Positions 1-7,147 of a stretch of DNA of 13,930 nucleotides are shown here, piece after piece. The DNA comes from an uncultured Caulobacteraceae bacterium (GTDB lineage: Bacteria > Pseudomonadota > Alphaproteobacteria > Caulobacterales > TH1-2): contig CALBST010000116.1 of NCBI GenBank assembly GCA_937967425.1, positions 1 to 13,930 of the forward strand, written 5' to 3'. A model generated the notes under the pieces. The model saw only the letters and a program-made list of their open reading frames with translations. It had not been told where the DNA came from and ran no database searches. How positions within the stretch are numbered: position 1 is the first letter of the stretch; every line of letters starts with the position of its first letter. The position numbers and the translations under genes are program-made.

Positions 1-260
1 CCCGCGATGCGGTGCTGAATGGCAAGCCGGTTGGCATCATTGGCGCATCGCCCGGCCAAACCGGCACGGCGCGTGGGCAGAGCCAGTTGCGGCAGGCGTT
101 TGAGTTCACCAACTCGTTCTGCATGCCGCAGCCTGAGGTGCTGGTGTTCCGCGCTCTGGAGAAGTTCGACGCCAACGGCGAGCTGACGGATGAGAAAACG
201 GCGGCGTTTCTGGGCAAGTATCTTGAAGCGCTGCGAACCTGGACGCTGAAGCTCAAGTGA
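1..260 (+). CDS. NADPH-dependent FMN reductase family protein, 3' end only
   Basis: The gene starts before the window; the open frame begins at base 3 and ends at TGA 258-260. The visible 86 residues contain GKPVGIIGASPGQTGTARGQ, the C-terminal part of the flavodoxin-like fold of NAD(P)H:FMN/quinone reductases (ChrR/SsuE-like). In this family the stretch holds a late beta strand followed by the loop and helix that help form the dimer and flavin site. The tail with LTDEKTAAFLGKYLEAL is the usual last helix. Family members transfer hydride from NADPH to FMN or quinones in the cytoplasm. The stop overlaps the GTG start of the globin gene, so the two are probably translated together. The FMN phosphate-binding N-terminus lies outside the window, so the subfamily cannot be fixed. 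Confidence 0.85.
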   Translation, partial: RDAVLNGKPVGIIGASPGQTGTARGQSQLRQAFEFTNSFCMPQPEVLVFRALEKFDANGELTDEKTAAFLGKYLEALRTWTLKLK

Positions 261-667
261 GCTTCGCAGGCGCAGCCGAGATCGAGCGCAGCTTGGAGAT
301 TGCGGCGGAGCGTGGCGGCGATCTGAGCGAGGGGATCTATGCGCGCCTGTTCGCGCAGTTTCCCGAGACGGAGGCGCTTTTTGTGCTCGACCGCGACGGG
401 CAAGTGCGCGGCGCAATGCTCGCGCATGTGTTCGAAACGATTTTAGATTTCATCGGTGAGCGGCGCTACGCGCATCGGTTCATAGGCGCGGAAATCGTCA
501 CCCATGATGGCTATGGCGTCGATCCGGCGGCGTTTGCGGCGTTCTTTGGGATTGTGCGCGAAGAGGTTGAAGCCGCGTGTGGGCCGGACTGGTCCACCCC
601 CATAGCGGAGGCCTGGCGGCGGCTTCTGATTGAGCTGGACGCGCATGTCGCCGGTCCTGCGGCTTGA
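257..667 (+). CDS. Single-domain globin
   Basis: A 136-residue protein whose GTG start overlaps the preceding stop by 4 bases (GTGA). Globin features are visible in order: a B-C region YARLFAQFPETEALF (residues 28-42, Phe42 in the CD1 position), an E-helix region around 50-65, and an F-helix/FG segment IGAEIVTHDGYGVDP (77-90). His83 aligns with the proximal haem-ligating histidine of flavohaemoglobins and bacterial globins. The G and H helices follow (AAFAAFFGIVREEV and PIAEAWRRLL). The length fits a single globin domain with no reductase domain attached. Known roles of such proteins include NO detoxification and O2 sensing; which applies here cannot be read from sequence. Coupling to a flavin reductase gene suggests that enzyme may reduce it (inference). 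The distal E7 residue is not certain by eye. Confidence 0.8.
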   Translation: MSFAGAAEIERSLEIAAERGGDLSEGIYARLFAQFPETEALFVLDRDGQVRGAMLAHVFETILDFIGERRYAHRFIGAEIVTHDGYGVDPAAFAAFFGIVREEVEAACGPDWSTPIAEAWRRLLIELDAHVAGPAA

Positions 668-700
668 CCCCGCCCGCGGCTGGTCGCAATCCACTTGCCC

Positions 701-1975
701 ATGAAGATTCTGATCGTCGGCTCGGGCGGGCGGGAGCACGCCTTGGGCTGGAAGCTAAAGCAAAGCCCGCTGGTGACGGAGATCATCGCCGCGCCGGGTA
801 ATCCGGGGCTGGCTGAGCTTGGCCGCTGTGTGCCGATCAAGGCCGACGACGCGCGCGAGCTGGCGGCGTTTGCACTGCGCGAGCAGATCGAGCTGGTGGT
901 GATCGGTCCGGAAGCGGCGGCGGCGGCGGGGTTGGCGGATGCGCTAAAGCAAGTCGGCATCCCCTGCTTCGGGCCGAGCAAGGCTGCGGCGGAGCTCGAG
1001 GCCTCGAAGGCGTTCATGAAAGAGTTCTGCGTGCGGCACGGCGTGCCCACGGCGGAGTACAAGGTGTTCGACGACGCCATCCGCGCAAAGGCGTATCTCG
1101 GCGATCGCGAGCCGCCTTTCGTCATCAAGGCGGATGGTTTGGCGGCCGGCAAAGGCGTGGTGATCGCCGAGACGCGGCGCGAGGCGGACGCGGCGATCGA
1201 TGAGATTTTGTTCTTGCGCAAGTTCGGCACAGCCGGCCAACGCATCGTCATCGAGGATTTTTTGCCGGGCGAGGAAGCGAGCTTCTTTGCGGTCTGCGAT
1301 GGCGAGACGGCTGTGCCGCTGGCGGCGGCGCAAGATCACAAGCGCGCCTACGATCAGGACAAGGGTCCGAATACGGGCGGCATGGGCGCCTATTCGCCGG
1401 CGCCGATCTTCACAGACGCCGTGCGCGATCAAACGATGGAGCAAATCATCCTGCCGACATTGCGCGGGATGAAAGCCGAGGGACGGCCGTTCATCGGCGT
1501 TTTGTTCGCGGGGCTGATGATCACGCCGACGGGGCCGAAGCTGATCGAGTTCAACGTGCGTTTCGGCGATCCGGAATGTCAGACTCTGATGCGGCGGATG
1601 AAGAGCGATCTGGCGCCGGTCTTGTTGCTGGCGGCGCAAGGCGACCTCGCCGGGGCGCCGAAAATTGTGTGGGACGAGCGGCCGGCGGTGACGGTGGTTT
1701 ATGCCGCGCAAGGCTATCCCGATGAGCCGCTGAAAGGCTCGGTGATCCGTGGCGTGGCGCAAGCGAACGAAGCGCCGGACGTTGTGGTGTTTCACGCGGG
1801 CACGCGCGTCGACAGCGATGGCCTGCTTCGCGCGGACGGCGGGCGGGTGCTCAACGTGACCGCCACCGGAGCAACACTGCGCGATGCGGTGAACGCGGCC
1901 TATGAGGGCGTTGCCCGTATCGATTGGCCAGGCGGCTTCTGCCGCAGGGATATCGCCTGGCGGGCGCTGAGCTAG
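701..1975 (+). CDS. purD: Phosphoribosylamine--glycine ligase
   Basis: A 424-residue GARS enzyme, the second step of de novo purine synthesis (phosphoribosylamine + glycine + ATP to GAR). The N-terminal Rossmann-like start MKILIVGSGGREHALGWKL is diagnostic. ATP-grasp motifs follow: PPFVIKADGLAAGKG (138-152) for nucleotide binding, PNTGGMGAYSP (223-233), and EFNVRFGDPE (283-292) for Mg/substrate binding. A C-terminal barrel-like domain follows. Length is normal for PurD (about 420-430). I chose ATG 701 over an in-frame TTG at 695 because MKILIVGSGGREH is the usual N-terminus; no strong Shine-Dalgarno sequence is visible in the 33-base gap after the globin gene. It is a standalone gene, not fused to other pur functions, and no other purine gene is in the window. 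Confidence 0.97.
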   Translation: MKILIVGSGGREHALGWKLKQSPLVTEIIAAPGNPGLAELGRCVPIKADDARELAAFALREQIELVVIGPEAAAAAGLADALKQVGIPCFGPSKAAAELEASKAFMKEFCVRHGVPTAEYKVFDDAIRAKAYLGDREPPFVIKADGLAAGKGVVIAETRREADAAIDEILFLRKFGTAGQRIVIEDFLPGEEASFFAVCDGETAVPLAAAQDHKRAYDQDKGPNTGGMGAYSPAPIFTDAVRDQTMEQIILPTLRGMKAEGRPFIGVLFAGLMITPTGPKLIEFNVRFGDPECQTLMRRMKSDLAPVLLLAAQGDLAGAPKIVWDERPAVTVVYAAQGYPDEPLKGSVIRGVAQANEAPDVVVFHAGTRVDSDGLLRADGGRVLNVTATGATLRDAVNAAYEGVARIDWPGGFCRRDIAWRALS

Positions 1976-2012
1976 ACTTGCGCTTGGCCGCGCGGCGTCT
2001 TTAAGTCCGCCC

Positions 2013-3092
2013 ATGACTGAACCAGCCGAAGACCCGCACGAAAATTTCAAAGGCGTGAAGCCGGTTGAGGAGCGCCACAAGCTCGACGAGGGCGCGCTGG
2101 ATGAGTGGCTGAAGACGAATGTCGAAGGCTATGCAGGACCGCTGACAATCAATCAGTTCAAGGGCGGGCAATCGAACCCGACCTATCAGCTGGTCACGCC
2201 GTCGCGGAAATATGTGCTGCGCAAGAAGCCGGGCGGCAAGCTGCTGCCCTCAGCCCATGCGGTGGACCGCGAGTTTCGCGTGATCTCGGCGCTCTACCCC
2301 ACCGGCTTTCCGGTGGCGCGCGCCTACGCGCTCTGCACGGACGACACAGTGCTGGGCGCGATGTTTTATGTGATGGAAATGGTCGAGGGGCGGGTGCTGT
2401 GGAACGGCGCGCTGCCTGAAATGGACAAGGCCGATCGCCGCAAGACCTATGAGAACAAGATCGCGACGCTCGCGAAGCTGCACAGCACTGATTTCGAAAA
2501 GATCGGGCTTGGCGACTACGGCAAGCCAGGGAACTATTTTGGCCGCCAGATCGATCGCTGGTCGAAGCAATACAAACTGAGCGAGACGGAAACCATCGAC
2601 GAGATGAACCGGCTCATCGAATGGTTGCCGCAGACGATCCCGCCGGGCGAGCGCACGTCGATCGTTCACGGCGACTACCGGCTCGACAACATGGTGTTGC
2701 ACGAAAGCGAACCGCGCGTGATCGCAGTGCTGGATTGGGAGCTTTCCACGCTCGGCGATCCGCTCGGCGATTTCACTTATTATCTGATGAATTGGGTGAT
2801 GCCGCATGATGGGCGCTCCGGACTCGGCGGCGTCGACGTCGCCTCGCTCGGAATTCCAACTCTCGAAGAAACCGTGAAGCTCTATTGCGACCAAACCGGG
2901 CGCGACGGAATCGCGGAGCTCGACTGGTACTTCTCGTATAACGCCTTCCGGCTTGCGTGCATTCTGCAAGGGATTGCCGGCCGCGTCCGTGACGGCACGG
3001 CGGCGAGCGCGCACGCGACGCAGATGATTCAGCGCATCCGGCCGCTGGCGGCGGCCTCATATCACTATGCGCAAAAGGCGGGGCTCAAGTGA
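2013..3092 (+). CDS. Phosphotransferase family protein (APH-like, ACAD10/11 or LvaA type)
   Basis: A 359-residue soluble protein with the aminoglycoside phosphotransferase/choline kinase fold. Visible motifs: a glycine-rich start FKGGQSNPTYQL (49-60), a lysine pair in the ATP-binding strand YVLRKKPGGKLLPSAH (67-82), the paired helix-C Glu in DREFRV (85-90), the catalytic loop HGDYRLDN (219-226), and the metal-binding LDWELSTLGDPLGDF (240-254). HGDYRxDN with LDWE-STLGDPL is typical of the kinase half of vertebrate ACAD10/ACAD11 and of Pseudomonas LvaA, which phosphorylates 4-hydroxyacyl-CoA, rather than of antibiotic-resistance enzymes. Substrate here is inference. Its stop overlaps the next start by 4 bases. 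A dehydrogenase of the matching ACAD10/11 type is encoded at 8219-9505 on the other strand. Confidence 0.88.
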   Translation: MTEPAEDPHENFKGVKPVEERHKLDEGALDEWLKTNVEGYAGPLTINQFKGGQSNPTYQLVTPSRKYVLRKKPGGKLLPSAHAVDREFRVISALYPTGFPVARAYALCTDDTVLGAMFYVMEMVEGRVLWNGALPEMDKADRRKTYENKIATLAKLHSTDFEKIGLGDYGKPGNYFGRQIDRWSKQYKLSETETIDEMNRLIEWLPQTIPPGERTSIVHGDYRLDNMVLHESEPRVIAVLDWELSTLGDPLGDFTYYLMNWVMPHDGRSGLGGVDVASLGIPTLEETVKLYCDQTGRDGIAELDWYFSYNAFRLACILQGIAGRVRDGTAASAHATQMIQRIRPLAAASYHYAQKAGLK

Positions 3093-3523
3093 ACGAACGG
3101 CAGCGCGATCTCTTCATGTATGTGTGGTCGCGCCGGCGTGCGCCGGGGATAATGGCTGTCTCGATGCGCGGACTCCTCATCGGCGCGCTGGGCGGGCTCG
3201 TGTTCACGCTGATGCTGATCGGCGATATCGGCGCCGATCGCGGCAGCTACACCGGGATTTCCGCGATCATCCCGTTCCTGGAGCGCGGCGGGAAACTGCT
3301 GGTGCTCTCCGTCGGCGCGTTCGCGGCGCTGGGCTTCTTCTTGACCAATCGCGTCTTCGCTTCTCAGGAGGCAATGTACCAAAGGCTGCTGGCGCAAGGC
3401 GCCCAAGTGCCGGCGGAAAAGCCGGTGATGCAGGGCGCGGATCGATGGCCGGCGATTGCCGTCGGCGTCGCGGCCGCTGTGATCGCTGGGTTCATCGCCT
3501 TTGTTTGGATCACGCTGGGTTAG
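3089..3523 (+). CDS. Hypothetical three-helix membrane protein
   Basis: 144 residues with a GTG start overlapping the phosphotransferase stop (GTGA), so translational coupling is likely. I do not recognise the family. Three hydrophobic segments are visible: about 26-46 (MRGLLIGALGGLVFTLMLIG), 69-86 (KLLVLSVGAFAALGFFLT) and 121-142 (PAIAVGVAAAVIAGFIAFVW). The N-terminus is basic (SRRRAPG), favouring a cytoplasmic start. A soluble linker of about 35 residues between the second and third helices carries a QEAMYQRLLAQGAQ helix. No catalytic motif is seen. The overlap suggests co-expression with the upstream kinase, but a direct functional link is unproven. Confidence 0.8.
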   Translation: MNERQRDLFMYVWSRRRAPGIMAVSMRGLLIGALGGLVFTLMLIGDIGADRGSYTGISAIIPFLERGGKLLVLSVGAFAALGFFLTNRVFASQEAMYQRLLAQGAQVPAEKPVMQGADRWPAIAVGVAAAVIAGFIAFVWITLG

Positions 3524-3590
3524 CACCGAAAATTTGGGCGTAAACAGTTGACGCCGCCATGCCCTCGGGCGGATCAAAACGGCCTGTTTC

Positions 3591-3596
3591 GGGGGA
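3591..3596 (+). promoter_or_regulatory. Ribosome binding site deciding the amidohydrolase start
   Basis: GGGGGA five bases before ATG 3602. It supports that start over the TTG at 3548, which has no purine-rich sequence in front of it. Confidence 0.6.
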
Positions 3597-3601
3597 TTCT
3601 C

Positions 3602-4915
3602 ATGTTGCAGCGCGCAATGACGTTTGCGGGAGCGGCCGCGGCTTTGGCTTTGCTGGCGGGTTCGAGCTTCGCGCAGGAGCAAGAGCCGCAGGTCGCCAGC
3701 ATCATCCACGCAGGACGCTTGCTTGCCGATGCGTCGAACGGGCGGGTGCTGACGGAGCAATCCATTCTCGTCGGCGCCGACGGCAACATCATTGCGATCG
3801 AGGCTGGCTATGTGACACGCGACGGCGCGACGGTGATCGATCAGCGCAACCGCTTCGTGCTACCGGGCCTGATCGATAGTCATGTGCACCTGACCGGGGA
3901 ACTTGGGCCGAACCAAATCATCGAAGAAGTTACGCTAACCGAATCCGACGCGGCGCTGCGCGGCGCCCAGAACGCGCGCACGACCTTGATGGCAGGCTTC
4001 ACCACTGTCGCCGATCTGGGCGCGCCGAACGATTCCATCTTCGCTTTGCGCCGCGCGATCGCCGAGCGGCGCGTGCTTGGCCCGCGCATCATTGCTTCTG
4101 GCTCTTCGGTGACGCCCGACGGCGGCCACGGCGACGCGAACGGGTTTGCGCCGGCGATTATTGACGTGATGCGCAGCCCGTCGGCGTGCTCGGGCGCGGA
4201 TGCATGCCGGCGCGCAGTGCGCCGCCAAATTCAAGCCGGCGCGGACGTCATCAAGATTACGGCGACCGGCGGCGTGCTTTCCAACACGGCGGCAGGCGTT
4301 GAGCAGCAATTCAGCGACGCGGAGCTGCAGGCGATCGTCGAGGCCGCGCACGCCATGGGCCGCCGGGTGACCGCCCACGCCCATGGCGCTGGCGGCATCA
4401 ATGCGGCTTTGCGCGCGGGCGTGGATTCGATCGAGCATGGTTCCTACACCGACCAAACCTCGCTTCGCCTCTTCCGTCAGAACAACGCGTATCTCGTGCC
4501 CACAATCCTCGCGGGCGTCACGGTCGAGGAAATGGCGGCCCAAGGCGGCGTGCTGACGCCTAACCAGGCCGCAAAGGCGCGTGAAGTCGGCACACGCATG
4601 CGCCAATCGATCCGGAATGCGCGGCGCGCCGGCGTGCGGGTGGCGTTCGGCACCGACAGCGGCGTCTCGCGCCACGGCCTCAATGCGCGGGAATTCCAGT
4701 TCCTGGTCGAAGGCGGCTATACGCCGACACAAGCCATCGCCATTGCCACCGTAAACGCGGCGGATCACTTGCAGCTGGGCGATGTCACTGGCCGCATCGC
4801 GCCGGGCTATGCGGCGGATATCATCGCCGTGGACGGCGATCCGACGCGGGATGTCGAGACCCTGATGCGCGTGCCGTTCGTGATGGCGCGTGGAACAGTG
4901 GCGAAGAGCGAGTAG
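3602..4915 (+). CDS. Exported metal-dependent amidohydrolase (prolidase/imidazolonepropionase-like)
   Basis: 437 residues with a Sec signal peptide (MLQRAMTFAGAAAALALLAG, likely cut after Ala24 in SSFA-QEQ), so probably periplasmic. The amidohydrolase barrel carries a full metal set: HxH in GLIDSHVHLTGE (His94, His96), a candidate carboxylated Lys218 in DVIKITATGG, His259/His261 in VTAHAHGAGG, His279 in SIEHGSYTD and Asp352 in FGTDSGVSRHG. This pattern matches binuclear members such as secreted Xaa-Pro dipeptidases and related aryl-dialkyl hydrolases; the substrate is not determinable by eye. ATG 3602 is preferred over the upstream in-frame TTG 3548 because GGGGGA at 3591-3596 sits 5 bases before it and the signal peptide begins exactly there. 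It is followed by a structured repeat rather than by a coupled gene. Confidence 0.9.
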   Translation: MLQRAMTFAGAAAALALLAGSSFAQEQEPQVASIIHAGRLLADASNGRVLTEQSILVGADGNIIAIEAGYVTRDGATVIDQRNRFVLPGLIDSHVHLTGELGPNQIIEEVTLTESDAALRGAQNARTTLMAGFTTVADLGAPNDSIFALRRAIAERRVLGPRIIASGSSVTPDGGHGDANGFAPAIIDVMRSPSACSGADACRRAVRRQIQAGADVIKITATGGVLSNTAAGVEQQFSDAELQAIVEAAHAMGRRVTAHAHGAGGINAALRAGVDSIEHGSYTDQTSLRLFRQNNAYLVPTILAGVTVEEMAAQGGVLTPNQAAKAREVGTRMRQSIRNARRAGVRVAFGTDSGVSRHGLNAREFQFLVEGGYTPTQAIAIATVNAADHLQLGDVTGRIAPGYAADIIAVDGDPTRDVETLMRVPFVMARGTVAKSE

Positions 4916-4922
4916 CTCCCAA

Positions 4923-5040
4923 CGTTTCCCGGCCGAAGCAAAGCGGAGAGCCGGGACCCAGGAAGTGACCAAGAGCGGCGCGTTGGCCGCTGGGTCCCGG
5001 ATCGCACCCCGGCTTTCGCCGGGGCTGCGTCCGGGAAACG
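4923..5040 (+). repeat. Structured intergenic repeat, family A, copy 1
   Basis: A 118-base element with nested inverted repeats. The outer stem is cgtttcccgg (4923-4932) with ccgggaaacg (5031-5040). The middle stem is ccgggacccag (4951-4961) with ctgggtcccgg (4990-5000), capped by agcggc/gccgct. A 3' hairpin is ccccggc-tttc-gccgggg (5007-5024). A second, related copy lies at 11047-11188 in the same orientation. The layout is a multi-branched fold like REP/BIME-type elements. It sits 7 bases after the amidohydrolase stop and 35 bases before corA. No open reading frame of its own is credible. Confidence 0.85.
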
Positions 5041-5075
5041 GTGTGTTTCTTTACGAAGCAGGCTAATCAGCTCGC

Positions 5076-6005
5076 ATGCTTCGAGTGATTGCAAAGGGCG
5101 GGTCGGAGGTTGCGTGCGCGGACGCGACGGCGCTTTGGTATGACCTTGAGTCTCCCGATGAGAGCGAAGAGCGTGATGTCGAGCAATCGCTCGGCATCGA
5201 TGTGCCGACGCCGGCGGAGCGTTCCGCATTCGAGGAATCCGCGCGCTATTACGAAGAAGGCGATGCGCTGCACCTGACGGCCAACCTTTTGGGCCGCCGC
5301 GATGAAGGGCCGCTCGTCTCGGGCGCGGTGACCTTCATTTTGGCCAAGGGCAAGCTCGTCACCGTGCGCCAGGTGCGGCCGCGGGCGTTCGATATTGGTC
5401 AAGGCCGCGCCTCGGCGCGTATCGGTTCGGCGCAAACCGGCGCTGACGTTTTGATGGCGCTGGTCGAGGGCGCGGCGGAGCGGCTGGCCGATGTGTTGGC
5501 TGAAGCCAAGCGCGACGCGAACACGCTCTCACTCAAGGTGTTCGCCGAAGAAGGCGCACCTGATCTAGAAGACTCTCTGCGTGAACTCGGCCGCATCGGC
5601 GCGCTCGCCGCGCTCAGCCATGACTCACTTTCGAGCCTGCAGCGCCTGTTGGTGTACGCACGCGCGTCAAAGGGCAAATATGGACTGGACAGCTCGCGCA
5701 TCTCCGCTCTGGCGCGCGATGTCGGCGAGTTGGAACGCATCGCGGAGAATATGCAGCCGCGTCTCTCCTTCCTGCAGGACGCGCTGCTTGGGCTGATCAA
5801 TTCCTCACAGACCAACGTGCTGAAGGCGCTTTCGCTGGCGACGATTGCGTTCGTGCCGCCGACTTTGGTGGCTTCGATTTTCGGCATGAATTTCGAAGCG
5901 ATGACATGGTTTAAGACCGGCTGGGGACCGTGGGTCGGCTTTGCACTGATGCTCTTGGCGCCGGCGGCTTTGTTCGGGATCGCAAAGTGGCGGAAGTGGT
6001 TTTGA
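5076..6005 (+). CDS. CorA-family divalent metal ion transporter
   Basis: 309 residues, inner membrane. The N-terminal cytoplasmic alpha/beta domain (1 to about 130, including LWYDLESPDESEERDVEQSLGIDVP-like sequence) is followed by long helices (about 130-250) that form the funnel in CorA pentamers. Two C-terminal transmembrane helices follow at about 253-270 and 285-303, with the signature GMN at 270-272 in FGMNFEAM between them, and a basic C-terminal tail (KWRKWF). GMN and the two-helix C-terminus are the defining CorA features. The family moves Mg2+, Co2+ or Ni2+, and some branches (ZntB-like) move Zn2+; I cannot assign the ion. It is shorter in the N-terminal half than many CorAs but intact. 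The start ATG 5076 has no strong Shine-Dalgarno sequence. Confidence 0.92.
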   Translation: MLRVIAKGGSEVACADATALWYDLESPDESEERDVEQSLGIDVPTPAERSAFEESARYYEEGDALHLTANLLGRRDEGPLVSGAVTFILAKGKLVTVRQVRPRAFDIGQGRASARIGSAQTGADVLMALVEGAAERLADVLAEAKRDANTLSLKVFAEEGAPDLEDSLRELGRIGALAALSHDSLSSLQRLLVYARASKGKYGLDSSRISALARDVGELERIAENMQPRLSFLQDALLGLINSSQTNVLKALSLATIAFVPPTLVASIFGMNFEAMTWFKTGWGPWVGFALMLLAPAALFGIAKWRKWF

Positions 6006-6130
6006 CGCCACAGCTGCGTCACGCATGCTAACGCCCGTTAAGGGAATCGCCTCACTCGCGCCCTAACTTGCCTCTACCGCGAAAGCCGGATTTCCCGGTT
6101 CTTGCGAAACGCGCGGATCGGTTTGTGCTG

Positions 6131-6135
6131 AGGAG
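6131..6135 (+). promoter_or_regulatory. Ribosome binding site deciding the lipoprotein start
   Basis: AGGAG seven bases before ATG 6143. It shows that translation begins at the signal peptide and not at ATG 6068. Confidence 0.7.
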
Positions 6136-6142
6136 CAGAACG

Positions 6143-6361
6143 ATGAAGACCGTTATTCTCGCAGCGAGCGCTGCAGTCATGCTGGCCGGTTGCGGCACGC
6201 AAATGGGCGATCGCCTGGCTTCGGGCGCGGCCATCGGCGGCGGCGTTGGCCTCGTGGCCGGCGGCGTCGGCGCGGTGCCGGGCGCGATCATTGGCGCGGC
6301 CGTTGGCGGCCTCACTTCGCCGGATCAGGTCAATCTGGGCGAGCCCGTCTGGGACGAATGA
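6143..6361 (+). CDS. Small glycine-zipper lipoprotein
   Basis: 72 residues. The start MKTVILAASAAVMLAGC is a lipoprotein signal peptide with lipobox LAGC (Cys17). The mature part has a glycine-zipper pattern (SGAAIGGGVGLVAGG, then GAIIGAAVGGL) typical of small outer-membrane or envelope lipoproteins. ATG 6143 was chosen over the upstream in-frame ATG 6068 because AGGAG at 6131-6135 is 7 bases away and the lipoprotein signal starts there. Asp does not occupy the +2 position (the residue after Cys is Gly), consistent with outer-membrane sorting in the Lol rule known from enterics. Role unknown, presumably envelope-related. The 137 bases between corA and this gene hold only a weak inverted repeat. 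Confidence 0.82.
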   Translation: MKTVILAASAAVMLAGCGTQMGDRLASGAAIGGGVGLVAGGVGAVPGAIIGAAVGGLTSPDQVNLGEPVWDE

Positions 6362-6436
6362 TTGCGCCGGGCGGCGTCCGCGCCTAGAGAGCGCGCGGGC
6401 GCCCGTCTGTTCTGCGGGAGTGCCTGAGGACAGATT

Positions 6437-6958
6437 ATGGCTGCGTTGGAATTCACCCGTCGCTACGCGATGGCGCATCGCCTGTTGGCGACGAAGAGCC
6501 CGAAATGCGCGATCCCGCACGGGCACAATGAGTTTGTCACCGTGCGGCTCGATCCGCTGGGCACCTTCAGATTTTCAGATACAAACTCAGCGGCGCCGTT
6601 CGAAGCGGTGAAGAAACGCTGGCACGCGTGGATCGATGAAGCCGTCGATCATGCGCTGCACCTGGGCGAAAACGATCCGCTGATCGGCTATTTCCGCGAG
6701 AACGAACCGGCGCTGCTGAAACAGATCATGACGTTTCAGGGCGACCCGACGACGGAGGCGCTGGCGGCGTGCTTCTTCCTGAAGCTCTCGGCCTTCGTGA
6801 CCGATGACGGCCTGCCCTTCGCGGTGCGCGAAGTGCGGATCGAAGAGACACCGACGAACACAGTGATCGTGACGCGCGAGACGTTCGATCCAGCGAGCTG
6901 CGGCTTGCGCGCAGGCTCCTGGGCCTGGCGCGCGGATATGAGCATCAACGATTTCTGA
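6437..6958 (+). CDS. 6-carboxytetrahydropterin synthase / 6-pyruvoyl-tetrahydropterin synthase family (QueD-like)
   Basis: 173 residues, cytoplasmic. The zinc site is formed by His14 in RRYAMAHRLL and His28/His30 in CAIPHGHNEF; Cys24 is the usual catalytic cysteine of the CxxxHGH motif. Asp71-His72 in EAVDHALHL match the LDH catalytic motif, PTTEALA (104-110) is the conserved PTxE segment, and Glu137 in RIEETPTNT matches the pterin-anchoring Glu. QueD converts 7,8-dihydroneopterin triphosphate to 6-carboxy-tetrahydropterin on the way to queuosine. The protein is longer than the typical QueD (about 120 residues), with an insertion near residues 75-103 and a C-terminal extension, so another PTPS subfamily role is possible. 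No queC, queE or queF lies nearby. GAGGA at 6426-6430 precedes the ATG by 6 bases. Confidence 0.85.
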   Translation: MAALEFTRRYAMAHRLLATKSPKCAIPHGHNEFVTVRLDPLGTFRFSDTNSAAPFEAVKKRWHAWIDEAVDHALHLGENDPLIGYFRENEPALLKQIMTFQGDPTTEALAACFFLKLSAFVTDDGLPFAVREVRIEETPTNTVIVTRETFDPASCGLRAGSWAWRADMSINDF

Positions 6959-6980
6959 GTCCCACGACAGGAACGCTCGT

Positions 6981-7030
6981 GCTCTCCCGATAGGGAGAGC
7001 TGTCGTCCGCGCTAGCGGATGACTGAGAGG
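6981..7030 (+). repeat. Structured repeat, family B, copy 1 (plus orientation)
   Basis: An 8-bp perfect hairpin gctctccc-gata-gggagagc (6981-7000) is followed by a second stem, 7002-7010 with 7015-7023, around a gcta loop (one G-T pair), ending in gagaggg. Copy 2 of the same plan, inverted, is at 7061-7112. Both fill the gap between the QueD-like and DMT genes. Confidence 0.8.
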
Positions 7031-7060
7031 GCGGCGCCGATGCCTGCAAGCGTAGGCGCC

Positions 7061-7112
7061 CACCCCTCCGTCGCGCGCTATCGCACGCGACACCTCCCCC
7101 TAACGGGGGAGG
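7061..7112 (-). repeat. Structured repeat, family B, copy 2 (inverted)
   Basis: Read on the minus strand it begins with the hairpin cctccccc-gtta-gggggagg (7112-7093), followed by TGTCGCG and a stem gtcgcg/cgcgac (7091-7070), and ends in gagggg. It has the same plan as copy 1 but with different stem bases. The flanking ggcgcc words at 7033-7038 and 7055-7060 can also pair, joining both copies into one large hairpin. Confidence 0.8.
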
Positions 7113-7147
7113 ACGGCTAGAAGGCGTGGCTGATTGCAGGAGCCCGC

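Noticed and set aside
511..5229. Long open frames on the minus strand (for example 944-2080, 2250-3014, 3935-4972)
   Set aside because: They lie opposite purD, the kinase and the amidohydrolase, which have clear motifs. Their translations are Arg/His/Ala-rich without domains, as expected for antisense frames in GC-rich DNA.
6037..6067. Inverted repeat gttaaggg/ccctaac after corA as a terminator
   Set aside because: The arms are short, with a bulge and a 16-base loop, and no T-tract follows.
6362..6436. Possible preQ1 riboswitch in front of the QueD-like gene
   Set aside because: The gap is only 75 bases of GC-rich sequence. I could not find the small pseudoknot with an A-rich tail that preQ1 riboswitches need.
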